A DNA stretch of 21,017 bases. Origin: Negativicutes bacterium (GTDB lineage: Bacteria > Bacillota > Negativicutes > SKW292). Location: contig JAOAFP010000012.1 in assembly GCA_026416215.1 (NCBI GenBank), positions 1 through 21,017 of the forward strand. The letters are read 5' to 3'. A program made the position numbers and the translations under genes. Positions 13,430 to 20,005 of the stretch are shown here, piece by piece. Position 1 is the stretch's first letter; the number at the start of each line of letters is the position of its first letter. Under the pieces are notes generated by a model. It saw only the letters and a list, made by a program, of their open reading frames with translations. It ran no database searches and had not been told where the DNA came from.

Positions 13430-14974
13430 GTGCAGGTTATTTTAACAGGGTATGTATTGGCAGTGGTGCTGGGACTGGTCGGGTTCCTGGCCGGTTTTTA
13501 CATTCGCAAGAAGATCGCCGAGGAAAGGATAAGCTCAGCCGAAACAGAGGCACAGAGAATAGTCGCTGAAGCGGCCAGAAAGGCTGAAGCCCGTAAAAAG
13601 GAAGCGCTGGTTGAGGCCAAAGAGGAAATTCACAAGCTGCGTAGCGAGCTGGACAAGGAGACCCGCGAACGTCGGGGTGAGCTGCAGAAAGTCGAACGCC
13701 GTCTGATCCAGAAAGAGGAGAATCTCGACCGCAAACTCGAGGGGCTGGAAAAGAAAGAAAACGCTCTACAGCAGAGGGAGCAGACAATCGAGCAGCGGAT
13801 GGAGGAAGTTGACCAGATCCGGCAGCGCGAACAGTCGGAGCTGGAGAGAATTTCCGGGCTGTCTGCCGAGGAGGCCAGGCGGGAGCTGCTACGCAAGGCT
13901 GAGCAGGAGATCGACTATGATATGGCCGTGCTGATCAAGGAACGGGAACAGCAGGCCAAAGACGAGTCGGACAAGCGGGCCCGGGAGATAATCTCCCTGG
14001 CTATTCAGCGCTGCGCAGCCGACCATGTGGCGGAAACCACCGTGTCGGTGGTGTCTTTGCCCAACGACGAGATGAAGGGCCGGATTATCGGCCGTGAGGG
14101 GCGCAATATCCGGACGATTGAAAGCCTGACCGGTGTGGAGCTGATAATCGACGACACGCCGGAGGCAGTTATACTGTCGGGATTTGATCCGGTGCGGCGG
14201 GAAAATGCCCGGGTTGCCCTGGAAAAACTGATTAGCGACGGTAGGATTCATCCGGCCAGGATTGAAGAGATGGTTGAGAAGGCCCGCAAAGAAATCGACC
14301 AGAAGATTCGTGAGGCCGGAGAGCAGGCCACCTTCGATGCCGGGGTCCACAACCTCCACCCTGAATTGGTTAAGCTGCTGGGCAGGCTGCGTTACCGGAC
14401 CAGTTACGGACAAAATGTTCTCAGGCATTCGGTCGAGGTGGCCAGGCTGGCGGGAATGATGGCTGCCGAGCTGGGGGTGGATGTCAACCTGGCCAAGCGG
14501 GCAGGGTTGTTGCATGATGTAGGCAAGGCCATTGACCACGAACAGGAAGGGTCGCATGTCAGCATCGGCGTGGACGCGGCCCGCAAATACCGGGAAAGCC
14601 CGGAAGTCCTGAACGGTATGGCGGCCCACCATGGCGATGAGGAGCCACAGACGGTGGAAGCGGTACTGGTGGCAGCGGCCGACGCCATATCAGCCGCCCG
14701 TCCCGGAGCCCGGCGCGAGTCGCTGGAAATTTATCTCAAACGGTTGCAGCGTCTGGAGGAAATTGCCAACCAGTTTGACGGGGTGGAAAAGACTTACGCC
14801 ATTCAGGCCGGCCGCGAGGTCCGGATAATGGTTAAGCCGGACCGGATTGACGACGTCATGTCGGCGAAGCTGGCCCGGGAGATTGCCAAAAAAATTGAGT
14901 CCGAGCTTGAATACCCGGGACAGATCAGGGTGACGGTGATCCGGGAAACCCGGGCTGTAGAGTACGCTAAATAG
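13430..14974 (+). CDS. rny: Ribonuclease Y
   Basis: The membrane-anchored endoribonuclease that initiates mRNA decay in Bacillota. In order it has an N-terminal transmembrane helix (VILTGYVLAVVLGLVGFLAGF) followed by IRKKIAEE, a long Glu/Lys/Arg-rich coiled coil of about 150 residues, a KH domain (GRIIGREGRNIRTIESLTG), the HD domain (AGLLHDVGKAIDHE, with later AAHHGDEEP) and the conserved end VTVIRETRAVEYAK. It is close to Bacillus Rny throughout. The frame is open from GTG 13340, but family alignment puts the start just before the membrane helix. GTG 13430 is used here (514 residues); an ATT at 13439 lies at ideal distance from GGGAGG and is an alternative. A terminator follows directly. Confidence 0.94.
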   Translation: MQVILTGYVLAVVLGLVGFLAGFYIRKKIAEERISSAETEAQRIVAEAARKAEARKKEALVEAKEEIHKLRSELDKETRERRGELQKVERRLIQKEENLDRKLEGLEKKENALQQREQTIEQRMEEVDQIRQREQSELERISGLSAEEARRELLRKAEQEIDYDMAVLIKEREQQAKDESDKRAREIISLAIQRCAADHVAETTVSVVSLPNDEMKGRIIGREGRNIRTIESLTGVELIIDDTPEAVILSGFDPVRRENARVALEKLISDGRIHPARIEEMVEKARKEIDQKIREAGEQATFDAGVHNLHPELVKLLGRLRYRTSYGQNVLRHSVEVARLAGMMAAELGVDVNLAKRAGLLHDVGKAIDHEQEGSHVSIGVDAARKYRESPEVLNGMAAHHGDEEPQTVEAVLVAAADAISAARPGARRESLEIYLKRLQRLEEIANQFDGVEKTYAIQAGREVRIMVKPDRIDDVMSAKLAREIAKKIESELEYPGQIRVTVIRETRAVEYAK

Positions 14975-14989
14975 ACGCTGCTGATGCAG

Positions 14990-15024
14990 AAATCCTTTGT
15001 TGACCTGTCAATGAAGGATTTTTT
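14990..15024 (+). terminator. Intrinsic terminator after rny
   Basis: AAATCCTT (14990-14997) pairs with AAGGATTT (15014-15021). The inner bases TTGA/TCAA can extend the stem around a tetraloop, and a run of six T ends at 15024. It begins 15 nt after the rny stop and separates rny from the HIT-family gene. Confidence 0.85.
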
Positions 15025-15092
15025 GCATTTATGGCAAAATCAGCTGTAGCCGTTGTTAGTGACCGGTAATCACATGCGATGGAGGGTGCTGT

Positions 15093-15434
15093 ATGAGCTG
15101 TATTTTCTGCGATATTGCCGCTGGCAGGGTGGAAGGCAGGATTGTGTATGAGGATGAGATGTGTATTGCCTTTGCCGATATAAATCCGGTGGCCCCCGTC
15201 CATCTGTTGCTGATACCCCGTCAGCACATGGATAACATTCTACTGGCAGCCGAAAAATTTCCGGAAATACTGGCCCACATCGCCCAAACCGCGCCCCGGC
15301 TGGCAGAACAGTTTGATCTGGCCGACGACGGGTTCAGGATCGTGGTCAACACCCGTGACAACGGTGGGCAGACAGTGAATCACCTGCACTGGCATATAAT
15401 CGGCGGTCGGTTCATGAAGTGGCCGCCCGGCTGA
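15093..15434 (+). CDS. HIT (histidine triad) family protein
   Basis: A 113-residue HIT protein of the Hint/HinT branch, a nucleotide-binding hydrolase that usually cleaves aminoacyl-AMP or AMP-lysine-type phosphoramidates. It begins MSCIFCDIAAG, with the Cys pair that can bind zinc in this branch. ALLIPRQH-like LLLIPRQHMDNI and the triad NHLHWHII (HxHxHxx) contain the catalytic histidines, and GGR follows as usual. The middle His is flanked by Trp instead of the more common Ile or Val. GGAGGG just upstream serves the ATG. It lies between the rny terminator and the Tad promoter, so it is probably transcribed alone. Confidence 0.93.
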   Translation: MSCIFCDIAAGRVEGRIVYEDEMCIAFADINPVAPVHLLLIPRQHMDNILLAAEKFPEILAHIAQTAPRLAEQFDLADDGFRIVVNTRDNGGQTVNHLHWHIIGGRFMKWPPG

Positions 15435-15461
15435 TCTACTGGGACCTTCGCCCCATCCCTA

Positions 15462-15491
15462 ATGAGTAAGCCGGCTCATGCAACCCGGTTG
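15462..15491 (+). promoter_or_regulatory. Two adjacent inverted repeats upstream of the tad promoter
   Basis: ATGAG (15462-15466) and CTCAT (15475-15479) are perfect inverted arms 8 nt apart. Directly next to them CAACC-C-GGTTG (15481-15491) is a perfect 11-bp palindrome. They end 16 bp before the proposed -35 of cpaB, a usual position for an activator or repressor site. No T-run follows, so a terminator is unlikely. Confidence 0.4.
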
Positions 15492-15507
15492 GCGGGATGT
15501 TATATTG

Positions 15508-15537
15508 TTGACAGCGGCCGCCGGGCGGTGCGATAAA
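15508..15537 (+). promoter_or_regulatory. Candidate promoter of the tad operon
   Basis: A consensus -35 TTGACA (15508-15513) is followed after 18 bp by GATAAA (15532-15537), a four-of-six -10. Initiation would be near 15544, about 29 nt before the cpaB ATG. The weak -10 would fit a promoter that needs an activator. Confidence 0.5.
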
Positions 15538-15572
15538 AGGCCTTACGGGCCAGAGGAGAACGGGGGTAGGGG

Positions 15573-16511
15573 ATGAGGAAGATCAATATCAGGCTGCTAC
15601 TCACATTCACCTTGATCCTGAGTGTGGGAGCGGCGGTCCTGACCTATTCGCATCTAAAAAAAACTTTCCGGATACCGGACGATAACCTGCAGGAAGTTGT
15701 GGCTGCTCGGGCCGATATCCCGCCGCGGACGGTATTGACGGCCGAAATGCTGGTGGTCAAAAAGTATCCAACTGCATTCGTGGACGGGCAGTTTGTCACC
15801 GACGTCAGCCAGGCGGTCGGGGTTGAAACCCGCGAATATATCCGGGCCGGGCAGGTTATCAGCCGGCAACAGCTCCTGCTCAGAGACAGCTATGCTGGCT
15901 TTGCTGGGGTTATCCCGCCTGGCAAACGGGCGATGAGCGTGACGGTGGACGAGGCGGTCGGGCTGGGGACCTGGCTGTCGCCGGGTGATTTTGTCGACGT
16001 GGTGGCAGTTTTCGACCGGGCGGCGGCCGGTGTGGACGCCGCCCGCACCGTGCTTCGTGGGGTGGAGGTCCTGGCTGTCGATCAGAAGGCCGTGAGCAGT
16101 GTCCAGCCGGTTGACGAGGGGAGCGGCAAAAAGAGGGAAGGCGGCAATGTTGGCGGTCGTCCCCAGGTGAATGTAGTGATGGCCGTGTCTCCACAGGAAG
16201 AGGCGATATTGGCGCTGGCGGTCGAGCAGGGAAAAATCCGGCTGGCTTTGCGGCCTTACCGCAGTGAGCTTTTGGCCGGGATTGGAAGTTATGGGCTGGC
16301 TGAAGTGCGTGCACTGCTGAATTTGCCCCCTTTGTCCGGCAACAATGACGAGACGGGGCGGGGTGGGACTGTTCCGGTGACAGGTGGTCCGCCGTCCGGC
16401 ACCGTTGCCCAGCCGGCAGCTGCCGGCAACAGCCAGCCAGATACCGGCTCCGGCCATGGCCCGGTCATCGAAGTCATACGCGGCAGCAAAGTGGAGTGGG
16501 TAAAGCCATGA
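15573..16511 (+). CDS. cpaB: Flp/Tad pilus assembly protein CpaB (RcpC)
   Basis: A 312-residue CpaB/RcpC-family protein that works in the envelope next to the secretin of Tad pili. An N-terminal membrane anchor (about residues 8-25) is followed by an SAF domain (about 40-105, VAARADIPPRTVLTAEMLVVKKYP ... YIRAGQVISRQQLL) and the RcpC domain (GKRAMSVTVDEAVGLGTWLSPGDFVDVVAVF). The last ~60 residues are a Gly/Pro/Thr-rich low-complexity linker. The ATG at 15573 is preceded by GAGGAG and a G-rich AACGGGGGTAGGGG, so the exact ribosome-binding site is unclear. The stop codon overlaps the next ATG. It is the first gene of the operon; no pilin, TadE or prepilin peptidase gene precedes it. Confidence 0.92.
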   Translation: MRKINIRLLLTFTLILSVGAAVLTYSHLKKTFRIPDDNLQEVVAARADIPPRTVLTAEMLVVKKYPTAFVDGQFVTDVSQAVGVETREYIRAGQVISRQQLLLRDSYAGFAGVIPPGKRAMSVTVDEAVGLGTWLSPGDFVDVVAVFDRAAAGVDAARTVLRGVEVLAVDQKAVSSVQPVDEGSGKKREGGNVGGRPQVNVVMAVSPQEEAILALAVEQGKIRLALRPYRSELLAGIGSYGLAEVRALLNLPPLSGNNDETGRGGTVPVTGGPPSGTVAQPAAAGNSQPDTGSGHGPVIEVIRGSKVEWVKP

Positions 16512-17812
16512 ACAGAAGGGTTGTAGGCAATTCGAAGACTGGTACAACCACGGTCATAATGGCCGCTTTGCTGGTGCTGCTTCTTGTCCCGGCCGGCTTG
16601 GCAACGGCCGCTTTACCCCCGGTGACTGACACAGCCGGAGACCAGCTGACCGTTAATCTTAGCCAGTCAGTGGTGGTGAGTTTTCCCGGGCTGAAGCGGG
16701 TGGCGGTGGCCGACCCCGAGGTAGCCGACGTGGTGGCGGTTGGTAGTGCCGAAGTGCTGGTGGTTGGCAAGCAGGTTGGTCAGACTACCATTTATCTGTG
16801 GGGAGATCAGGGACGGACCGGTTACCTGGTCAGTGTCGTAAATGGTCGATCTCTGAACCATGATGAAATTATCGCCCTGATCGGTTGCGACGGCGTATCA
16901 GTGAGCGGAACCGGTAAAACCCTGGTGCTGGACGGCACTGTACCAACCCAGGCTGACCGCGAGCGGGCCGAGAAAATCGCCAGCGTTTACGCCGAGAAAG
17001 TGATCAATCTCCTTGATGTCAGCAATCCGCTGCAGGTGAGAGTCGCCGCCCAGATTGTCGAGATCAAGCGCGAACGGCTGGCCGACCTTGGTCTCAAATG
17101 GGGGTCCGATCTCAGTAAACCGGGTATTTTCACCTTTGGCGAACAGGCGGTGAGCGGATCGATAATAACGGGCAAGCAGTCGGTATGGGGGCACACTGCC
17201 TTGCGTGGCCAGCTGGATCTGCTGATACAGACCGGGGCGGCCAGGCTCCTGTCGCAGCCCAACATTACCACCCTCAGCGGTAAAGAGGCCGACATAATGG
17301 TGGGCGGGGAGATACCGGTGCCGGTCAGTCAGCAGAACAACACTGTGACCATCGAATGGAAGAGCTATGGAATCAGCCTGAAAATCAAACCGGTGGTCGG
17401 CCGTGCCGGCAATATCGAAACCGACGTTAATGCCGAGGTCAGCGCCATCGACTGGAATTCCAACCATGTGGTGAAGCTTGGTCCGGACATGGAAGTTCCG
17501 GCCCTGACCAAGCGGCAGTCGTCAGCGGTGATCAACGTGGTGTCTGGCCAGACCATCGCCATCGGCGGTCTGCTGTCAAAGACCGACGCCCAGGCAGTGC
17601 AGAAAATCCCCCTGCTGGGTGACATTCCGGTTATCGGTGAACTGTTTACCAGCCGGTCGTTCGAACGGGGGGAAACCGAGCTGATCGTGCTGGTTACCCC
17701 GACTCTGGTCAACAGCGAACAGCTGCCCGAACAGCTGCCGCCGTCCATGGCCGGGCAGGAGGGCGGGCTTAGCGGTGATCAGTCTGGCCGTCAGCCGGCG
17801 GATGGACGGTAG
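16508..17812 (+). CDS. cpaC: Tad pilus secretin CpaC (RcpA)
   Basis: A 434-residue secretin, the family that forms outer-membrane pores for type II/IV-like machines. A Sec signal peptide (VIMAALLVLLLVPAGLATA) is followed by the pilus-secretin N-terminal domain (LTVNLSQSVVVSFPGLKRVAVADPEVADV..), a BON-like region (VSVSGTGKTLVLDGTVPTQADRERAEKIA) and the secretin core from about residue 185. The core contains LLSQPNITTLSGKEADIMVGGEIPVPV, WKSYGISLKIKPVV and SGQTIAIGGLLS, and ends IPLLGDIPVIGELFTSRSF..ELIVLVTPTLV. The ATG at 16508 overlaps the cpaB stop as ATGA; a GTG at 16496 is possible but would overlap more. Its presence implies an outer membrane or a secretin-like role in a monoderm envelope. 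Confidence 0.93.
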   Translation: MNRRVVGNSKTGTTTVIMAALLVLLLVPAGLATAALPPVTDTAGDQLTVNLSQSVVVSFPGLKRVAVADPEVADVVAVGSAEVLVVGKQVGQTTIYLWGDQGRTGYLVSVVNGRSLNHDEIIALIGCDGVSVSGTGKTLVLDGTVPTQADRERAEKIASVYAEKVINLLDVSNPLQVRVAAQIVEIKRERLADLGLKWGSDLSKPGIFTFGEQAVSGSIITGKQSVWGHTALRGQLDLLIQTGAARLLSQPNITTLSGKEADIMVGGEIPVPVSQQNNTVTIEWKSYGISLKIKPVVGRAGNIETDVNAEVSAIDWNSNHVVKLGPDMEVPALTKRQSSAVINVVSGQTIAIGGLLSKTDAQAVQKIPLLGDIPVIGELFTSRSFERGETELIVLVTPTLVNSEQLPEQLPPSMAGQEGGLSGDQSGRQPADGR

Positions 17813-19039
17813 GTGAGCGTCGTGGCCGAAAACAGGATAAAGGTAGCCATTGTTGATGATGCAGCCGATGTACGGGCCAATGTCCGGAAACTGCTGTCGT
17901 TTGCCCCGGACATTACCGTGGTTGGCGAGTTTGGTTCGGCCAGAGATCTGTTGCCCCGGGTGAAAAACCTCGCCCCCGACATAATACTCATGGACATAAA
18001 CATGCCGGACATGGATGGCATCAGGGCAACCGAGGAGGTTTCCGCCCTGGCCCCTGAGTCGGCAGTGGTGATAATGAGCGTCCAGGGTGAGCAGGAATAT
18101 ATGCGACGGGCCATGGTGGCAGGGGCTAAAAACTACCTGGTAAAACCATTTGACGGCGACGAGCTGGTCGAGGCTGTCCGTACCGCCCACCGCACCCGGG
18201 ACCGCGGGATAAGCCGGCAAAAATCGCCGCGACCGCCGGCTGGGCGGGTGTCAACCATTTTCTCCAGCAAGGGAGGGATCGGCAAGACTACCATCGCGGT
18301 CAACCTGGCGGTGGCATTGGCCCACAGCTGCGGTGAAAAGGTGGTGATCGTTGATGGCAATCTCCAGTTTGGCGATGTTGCACTGTTTCTCAATCTGAAC
18401 CCCCAGCACACAATAGCCGATTGGGTGGTGGACGGGGCGGGCGATGATCCGTCCGAACTGGAGCGCTACATGACCCAATACAACGAAAGCCTGTACGTAA
18501 TGGCCGCCCCGCTGCGCCCGGAACAGGCTGAAGTAATCACAGCCGCCCATATGGGCAGGCTGCTGCAAATGCTAAGGACAAAATTCGGCCAGGTGGTGGT
18601 TGACAGCGGCACCCAGTTTAACGAAGTGATGCTGACCATTCTTGACATATCGGACCGGATATTCGTTGTGACCGCCCTCGATATACCGACGATCAAAAAT
18701 GTCCGGCTCTGCCTTGAGCTGATGACCTCGCTGGGGTATGGAGGGGACAAAGTGGAAATTATTCTCAACCGCAGCAATGCCGAAGGGGGTATGAGCATCG
18801 GCGAGGTAGAGGAAACCCTGCACCGCCGGTTTGACGCTACCATCCCCAGCGACGGCCGGGTCGTACTCAATGCCGTGAACCGCGGGGTGCCGTTTGTAAT
18901 GGAGAATTATGAAACAGCAATAGCTCAGAGTATTTATGCACTGGCGTCAGTGGTGAGCGGCAAGCCACCGGTGAAAAAGCCGGAGGCTGGACAGGGAGTG
19001 GTCGCCCGGTTGCGCGGCCTGTTCGGTAACCGGCCATGA
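17813..19039 (+). CDS. cpaE: CpaE/TadZ: receiver domain fused to MinD/ParA-like ATPase
   Basis: A 408-residue localisation factor of Tad pili. The N-terminal receiver (about 9-125) is complete: Asp15-Asp16, phosphoacceptor Asp61 (LMDINMPDMDG), Ser89 and Lys111 (LVKPF). A ~20-residue basic/Pro linker leads to a ParA/MinD ATPase with deviant Walker A SKGGIGKTT (Lys153, Lys158) and VDGNLQFGDVALFLNL. The Walker B region reads VVVDSGTQFNEV. The gene starts with GTG 17813 immediately after the cpaC stop; GTG 17822, 5 nt after AGGTGA, is an equally good start and loses only three residues. Many CpaE receivers are degenerate, whereas this one looks phosphorylatable. The stop overlaps the tadB start, so no cpaF lies in between. 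Confidence 0.92.
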   Translation: MSVVAENRIKVAIVDDAADVRANVRKLLSFAPDITVVGEFGSARDLLPRVKNLAPDIILMDINMPDMDGIRATEEVSALAPESAVVIMSVQGEQEYMRRAMVAGAKNYLVKPFDGDELVEAVRTAHRTRDRGISRQKSPRPPAGRVSTIFSSKGGIGKTTIAVNLAVALAHSCGEKVVIVDGNLQFGDVALFLNLNPQHTIADWVVDGAGDDPSELERYMTQYNESLYVMAAPLRPEQAEVITAAHMGRLLQMLRTKFGQVVVDSGTQFNEVMLTILDISDRIFVVTALDIPTIKNVRLCLELMTSLGYGGDKVEIILNRSNAEGGMSIGEVEETLHRRFDATIPSDGRVVLNAVNRGVPFVMENYETAIAQSIYALASVVSGKPPVKKPEAGQGVVARLRGLFGNRP

Positions 19040-19998
19040 TTTGGCTGACTGCTGCCCTTACCGGACTGTCGCTTTTTTTGTTCCTGTCACTGATTATCAG
19101 CCTGTGGACGGCCGACAGTCACCGGCGGCTGGCTTTTCGTCTGGCGGCTTATGGTGATGATATTCGTCCGCCGGCAGAACGGGCACGGTCAGAACGGCGG
19201 CTGCTCAACTGGTTGCGGGCTGGGGCCAGGATTTTTCGCAAATTCAGGATTGCCGCCTATTGGGGGAGCAAGCTGAAACAGGCGGCCATACCCCTCAAGG
19301 GGACGGAATTTGTTGCCGCCAGCACCGTTTGCGGTCTTGCCGCCGCGCTGCTGGCGGTGGTGGTCTGGCCGGCCGGCGGGGTGGTGGCCTCGTTGACCGG
19401 GGCGATTCTGGGTCTGGCCGGACCGATGGTGGTGGTAAACCGGCTGGTCGCCCGGCGGCTGGACAAAATAAGCGTCCAGCTTGGCGACGCCCTGGTGCTG
19501 ATGGCCGGTGCGTTGCAGAGCGGCTACAGTTTTACCCAGGCGCTGGAACTGGCCGGCAGGGAGATGAGCGCTCCCATTTCCGAAGAGTTCAGTCAGCTGC
19601 TGCGGGAAATTAAACTGGGGGTACCGCTGGAGGCAGCGTTGGGTGGCATGTCGCAGCGGCTGAAGAACAGCGATCTCGACCTGGTAATTACAGCGGTTTT
19701 GATCCAGAGGCAAATCGGCGGCAATCTGGCCGAGGTGCTGAACAACATCGCCGAGTCGATCCGTGAACGGGTGAGGATGCGGGGAGAAATAAAAACCCTG
19801 ACCGCCCAGGGGCGGATGTCAGGCTGGATAATCAGCCTGCTGCCGTTGGTGATGCTGGGGGTGATGTGCCTGCTGAACTATGGGTACGTGTCGATTTTGT
19901 TTACTTCGGCCTGGGGAAGGATTTTGCTGGTTATTGGTGCGGCCAGCCAAATTGTCGGCATAATGCTTATCAAAAAAATCGTCAACATCGGTGGCTGA
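19036..19998 (+). CDS. tadB: Tad pilus inner-membrane platform protein TadB
   Basis: A 320-residue type II secretion F-domain protein. There is one N-terminal helix (LTAALTGLSLFLFLSLIISLW), a pair of helices near residues 90-135, the cytoplasmic T2SSF domain (LGDALVLMAGALQSGYSFTQALELAGREM ... LGVPLEAALGGMSQRL ... QIGGNLAEVLNNIAESIRER) and two C-terminal helices ending in KKIVNIGG. The RRR/LRMRGEIKTLTAQGRMSGWI region is typical of TadB rather than TadC. It would form the platform with TadC and be driven by the CpaF/TadA ATPase, but neither of these genes adjoins it here. The ATG overlaps the cpaE stop (ATGA), so translation is coupled. Confidence 0.91.
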   Translation: MIWLTAALTGLSLFLFLSLIISLWTADSHRRLAFRLAAYGDDIRPPAERARSERRLLNWLRAGARIFRKFRIAAYWGSKLKQAAIPLKGTEFVAASTVCGLAAALLAVVVWPAGGVVASLTGAILGLAGPMVVVNRLVARRLDKISVQLGDALVLMAGALQSGYSFTQALELAGREMSAPISEEFSQLLREIKLGVPLEAALGGMSQRLKNSDLDLVITAVLIQRQIGGNLAEVLNNIAESIRERVRMRGEIKTLTAQGRMSGWIISLLPLVMLGVMCLLNYGYVSILFTSAWGRILLVIGAASQIVGIMLIKKIVNIGG

Positions 19999-20005
19999 TA
20001 AGAAT

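Noticed and set aside
13889..14632. 247-codon minus-strand frame opposite rny
   Set aside because: Antisense to the highly conserved KH and HD domains of RNase Y; no ribosome-binding site or domain.
15081..15434. HIT-family gene as part of the Tad operon
   Set aside because: A 138-bp gap with its own promoter-like sequence and inverted repeats separates it from cpaB, and HIT proteins have no known Tad role.
15654..16547. 297-codon minus-strand frame opposite cpaB
   Set aside because: Antisense to a clear CpaB protein; composition (His, Pro, Arg, Gln) and lack of motifs mark it as a shadow.
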